Assembly: GCA_036785325.1 (NCBI GenBank)
Contig: JAXIVH010000163.1
Span: 238,830 to 302,829 of the forward strand
Reading direction: 5' to 3'
From: Urophycis tenuis
Taxonomy: Eukaryota > Chordata > Actinopteri > Gadiformes > Phycidae
Length of the DNA stretch: 64,000 bases
The notes under the pieces are model-generated. The model made no database searches. It saw only the letters and a program-made list of their open reading frames with translations, and had not been told where the DNA came from. Each line of letters begins with the position of its first letter. The stretch's first letter is position 1. Positions 60,161 through 64,000 of this stretch are shown piece after piece. A program made the position numbers and the translations under genes.

Positions 60161-63100
60161 GTAGGGCAAGGGGGGGGGGGGGCGGTTGGGCTCCACCGTC
60201 GGCCGCTGCAATTTTTAAGGCTGGTTTATGCTTCCGCGTAGGGATTGCGTCGTGACCACGCAGTGGCCACGCAGTTGCTCTGACGCAGTCATGAGCCCGT
60301 GATGGTTCTGCGTGGGGTTTACGTCTCGAAATGCAATTCATTACATACGGATTACGAGTAAAAAAAAAAGTTTACAGAAATGAAGGCAAAAGTTATATAT
60401 ATATATATACTGTATATATATATATATATATATGTTGTCGCCAATCAGTCGAAGCATTTATCAAGGCTGTGTTTACACCGTGGCAGTGTTTACGAGTGGA
60501 ATCCGGAAAAAGCGATCTCCAGTGAATGTAGTTCGCGGACCAATCACAGCCAAAGCCGCTGCGTTGGGGTTGCGTCTCTGTGACGCGCGTCTAGTCTAGG
60601 ATTTTGGGAGGTGCACATCAAGGACGTAAAGGGTCCGTAAAGGGTCTGCAACCCCCCAGCATTGCGTCCGTTGTGGAAGCATAAACGAAAGCATAACCCA
60701 GCCTTTACTCTCCTTTCCCAGGCGACGAGGGTCGTCAGCGGGGACTAGCGCGAAAAAGCTAGCTGATAAAGTGTGTGTGTGTGTGTGTGTCCCGTTTGCG
60801 GTCTTTATTGTTTTGTTTGTGTTTGTTGTTGAGTGATTTACCCGACTGAGACTGAATGTGCAGGTATACTCGTTATTTGTGTCGTGTTTGTAATATGTCT
60901 ACGACAATGTTTGGGGTGATTGGTTTTTGGCTTTTTTTTTTTTTTTTTTTTTGAGGCAAAAGAATGATTTTCACAACACTTGTACACCTAAAAAAAAAAA
61001 ATAAAAATAAAAAAACGTGGTACACTTTTCCGTGTTGCGGGCACAACCCACTGTCTCGCCATTTAATAATATTTTCCTGGAAGCCATTTTCACATGGAGG
61101 TTGTCTAACCACACCGGGGGAGCCGGCCTATGAGGCTGAAATTGAATAGGTGGGATAACAGATGGACTGCGGACTACACGCTAATGACTTCCATCTTGTC
61201 CGTAGCATCATTTACTCTCATCAAGTAGACGAGACACATTTACATTTGGAGACATTCAAATAAGTACAACTTCATTATTTGTTGTCGTCGGCCACTAAAG
61301 CTACACTGTAGGTTGTAGAGAAACACAAACCAGCGTTTTAATAAGCCCCACGACAGACACAAGATGGGAAGAGGTGGCGTGAGTGCACAGCAGAAGCTTC
61401 CCCCTTTTGTTCGTGTTCCATAACCATTACACGTTATTTCATCCTAATCGCTACACAGCAGAGAGATTCAGCCTAGACCAAAGGGCTACTCAGGAGACGT
61501 ACTATAGATTTCAGCATGTGGTACCTAGCCATCAATGTATGCGTACTGGGAGGAAGGGAGGGAGTGAGAGAGCGAGCGAGCATCAAGCAAACAGCACTCC
61601 TACCTGCGAAGCAGTTCTGATGCCATAGACCAGAGGTATAGCCTGAAGCATGTTGGGGGGAGGGGGGGTTCCCCTCATTTTTGCCAACTCCAGTTTTAAA
61701 TTGAATGCATATTTGAAAGGGTTGAACATACTGTGCTGAGACAGGCATTGGGTTTAAAACACAAGAACAATTGCAAAGCAACCAAAAAACCCCCTATAGG
61801 CCACAGGCAGATTATGTTGACATGTATGCTACCTTTTTCCTCAGACAGTAATTGGACCTATTTATTGTGCACATCGTTGAAAACGTGAATGATTGTGCCG
61901 GTTCGGGGTCCTTTCAGGGGCATTGTGCGGGATAAAAGCAGTCCGCCCTCTTTCTTTTGCTATTTTTTATCTAACTGTCATACCAGTGACTAGAATCCAT
62001 AAGGTCACAATAATGCCACTTGCCTGGCTGGCCAAGTTCCATAATTGCATTTTTATCGCATTGAATTCCAATTACATTGCACTTCTGTTCAACAACTGGA
62101 AAGTCATTTTGAGCGGGCATATAAAGAGAGGCACTTTATTGTGAGAAAAATTGCAGATCAGTGTTCAGATCACACCAAGCCAAATTCTGATGTAATATTT
62201 AATTAGTGTTTCTGCAGGTAAACCAATGCTTTGATTTATGACTTGTTCACTGCAATCCAACAATAATTTGTTCTAATTTGAATTCCAATTTGTCATTATG
62301 GCACTTTCTCCCCCCCAAAGTTTTCAAGTCATTACCATGGTCTGTCATAATACTTTCATTGAAATATACTCAATTTGTTATCAGGAAAATGAAATTCTCA
62401 AGAGAAACGGGGTAACATAGGAATATCTGATGCAGATGAGTTGAGGTATGAGAAGAGGGTATTATTACTCTAATAATGACTCAAGCATAAGATCATATGC
62501 TTCCTAAATAATTAGGCTACTTGAGTAAGAAAGTATTTAGTGAAAAGACTACTCAAGTTGCAATAAGCAAGCAATATAAGCGACGAGCAATATGAATGTA
62601 ACTATCCACATGTCCAAAATATAAAATTGTTAATGATGATCCAATAGAACAAACAAGGTAACTAAAACTCTCCCATCATCGGTTTGTGCTTTTACTGAGC
62701 TCAGAATAGGTATCCTCCAATCCTGTCCTCATTATACCAGCAATGCAAAGGATCCACCATATCCATTTCATCTCATAAAAGTTTTATTTCCCGTCAATGA
62801 CACATGCTGCTATGCTACGTTTTACGTAAAACTTCACAATTACAATTTCTTCTTACATTTCTAGTGATTTATTCAACTCATTTAAATAAGACAGACACAG
62901 AGACACATCCAATTAAGAAAATATATATTTTTGGAAACTGCTCTTTGCAACACATGCTGAAATGGAAACTGCATAAGTAGTAAGAAGTATAAAGTATGGC
63001 TTGAATAAATAAACACAAAGGCATTTATTCGCATACCAAGAAATGATTACCAAAAAAAAAATCATCCATTCCATTTAGTCGAATGAGTAATTATTCTGAA

Positions 63101-63773
63101 CCTGAGGCCTGAAATGGTCCCAATCTATTGCAGTTTCCAGGTCCAGACGGTCCTACCCTAAGTAATATTGCATGAGTATTTGGGAACCTCTGCCCTCGCC
63201 TTCTCCCCGAGATGGAGTCTTGAGTGGAGCAGCAGAGCTCCGTCTTCCACCGCGCATTAACGTGATTAAATAATGATGAGTCTCTTAACCTCACCGTGTG
63301 AGCAGAGCACCATTAGTGTCCATTTATATGTGGCTTAACAGACGCAAAGCCACTGATAGCGCCGTGCATATGGAATGTAGCAGCCGTCTCCGGTGGCTGA
63401 ATTTAGCTCGTTTCATTTGTACGATGACAGATTGTCTAAAAGTTGGAGCCGTGGCCGGCTGAATTCCACCCGAAGCTATCTGATTGATCTCATTGATTGT
63501 CCGAAGTAGACTTGGACCTGATTGAGAGAACATGGAGAGAAATGTCGGCAAACAACCGAAAAACATTGAAGCCAAATCCGACAAAATCTCGCCCGTCGGG
63601 GGTGGGGGGGGGGTAAACACACAAACTCCTGCGCTAAATGCCATTTGTTTGTCGGTTCATCTCCCAAGGACCACCTGCCGAGCCCGGGAGCGCGATCCTT
63701 CCGCTCCGTGTGTTCCTCTCGTGTGTTACTCACGCCTCGGTTCTCCCGTGTGTTTGTGTGTTTTCTGCCGCAG
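60161..63773. other. Intron before the first D1 exon
   Basis: Contains the Harbinger-like MITE at 60218-60704, (TG)n 60771-60790, and A and T runs near 60932-61015. 61800-63100 is long, AT-rich and nearly free of simple repeats, a good place to look for conserved non-coding elements. No gene. Confidence 0.75.
60218..60704. mobile_element. PIF/Harbinger-like MITE
   Basis: The ends aggctggtttatgcttccg (60218) and, inverted, aggctgggttatgctttcg (ending 60704) agree at 17 of 19 positions and are flanked by TTA on both sides (60215-60217 and 60705-60707). TTA is the usual PIF/Harbinger target duplication. The 487-bp body has no transposase and contains a (TA)n microsatellite at about 60395-60433. 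Confidence 0.8.
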
Positions 63774-63897
63774 TCCATCGACCCGGGCCAACAGTTCACG
63801 TGGGAGCACTCCAACCTGGAGGTGAACAAGCCCAAGAACAGATACGCCAACGTGATCGCCTACGACCACTCCCGGGTGCTGCTGTCGGCTATTGACG
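63774..63897 (+). CDS. ptprd: ptprd exon: start of phosphatase domain D1
   Basis: 124 bases, phase 0 to 1. Reads SIDPGQQFTWEHSNLEVNKP, then KNRYANVIAYDHSRVLLSAI, ending D plus one base. KNRY..VIAYDHSRV is the first conserved motif of classical tyrosine phosphatase domains, which shapes the substrate-recognition loop. The catalytic HCSAGVGRTG motif lies in later exons beyond the window. SRVLLSAI is the PTPRD form (PTPRS and PTPRF differ here). Confidence 0.97.
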
Positions 63898-64000
63898 GTA
63901 CGTCGCTCCGGGTCATTCCGGCTGTGTATTGACGTTTGTGTCGCCGCCGCGCGCTAACTCATGCTTACTCATGTCGGGCGCGCACACACACACACACACG
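63898..64000. other. Start of the next intron
   Basis: Donor gtacgt at 63898, then unique sequence and the start of a (CA)n array at about 63983 running to the window edge. Confidence 0.85.

Overview
The window is a piece of a teleost fish genome. The evidence is a large intron-rich vertebrate gene, fish-type Tc1 transposons, tRNA-derived SINEs with typical teleost tails, and a very high load of (CA)n/(TG)n/(CT)n microsatellites and long G or C homopolymers. The microsatellite density resembles what is known for codfishes (Gadiformes), but that is only an inference. There is a 200-base assembly gap at 22747-22946. Nothing prokaryotic is present.

One protein-coding gene can be supported. It is on the + strand and is the middle part of a type IIa (LAR-family) receptor protein tyrosine phosphatase. 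It is most like PTPRD, judged from the juxtamembrane segment HHPTDPVELRRLNFQT, from the start of the eighth fibronectin domain, and from the SRVLLSAI motif in the first phosphatase domain. I trace 23 exons between 29446 and 63897: most of Ig2, three Ig-region microexons (meA3, meA6, meB), Ig3, all eight fibronectin type III domains including the 9-residue microexon meC in FN5, the membrane-proximal region, the transmembrane helix, the juxtamembrane exons including a 43-base optional-type exon, and the first exon of phosphatase domain D1. The 5' end (signal peptide, Ig1) lies before the window. The rest of D1 and all of D2 lie after it. Positions 1-29445 are therefore most simply one long intron, possibly with regulatory elements.

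Layout: 1-2.3 kb intron; 2.3-5.1 kb a decayed tandem array of tRNA-like sequences, interrupted by a truncated Tc1 element; 5.1-16.4 kb microsatellite-rich intron with hairpins, an L2/V-SINE-type tail and a CLEAR-box/CCAAT cluster near 14.2 kb; 16.4-18.0 kb a Tc1 element with a MITE nested in it; 18.0-29.4 kb intron with the gap and large microsatellites; 29.4-45.5 kb Ig and FN1-FN7 exons; 46.2-53.1 kb FN8 to transmembrane exons; 56.6-63.9 kb juxtamembrane and D1 exons, with a Harbinger-like MITE at 60.2-60.7 kb.

Within the gene, the microexons set the synaptic adhesion code of the ectodomain. Exons 10-14 (FN4-FN7) form a frame-neutral cassette that matches the known short isoforms. Unusual points: the polybasic furin motif seen in family members is missing and a glycosylation sequon lies there; one juxtamembrane exon carries a one-base frameshift; the phases of the juxtamembrane exons appear shifted so that the 43-base exon can no longer be skipped in frame; and several acceptors sit directly beside (TG)n or poly-C tracts.
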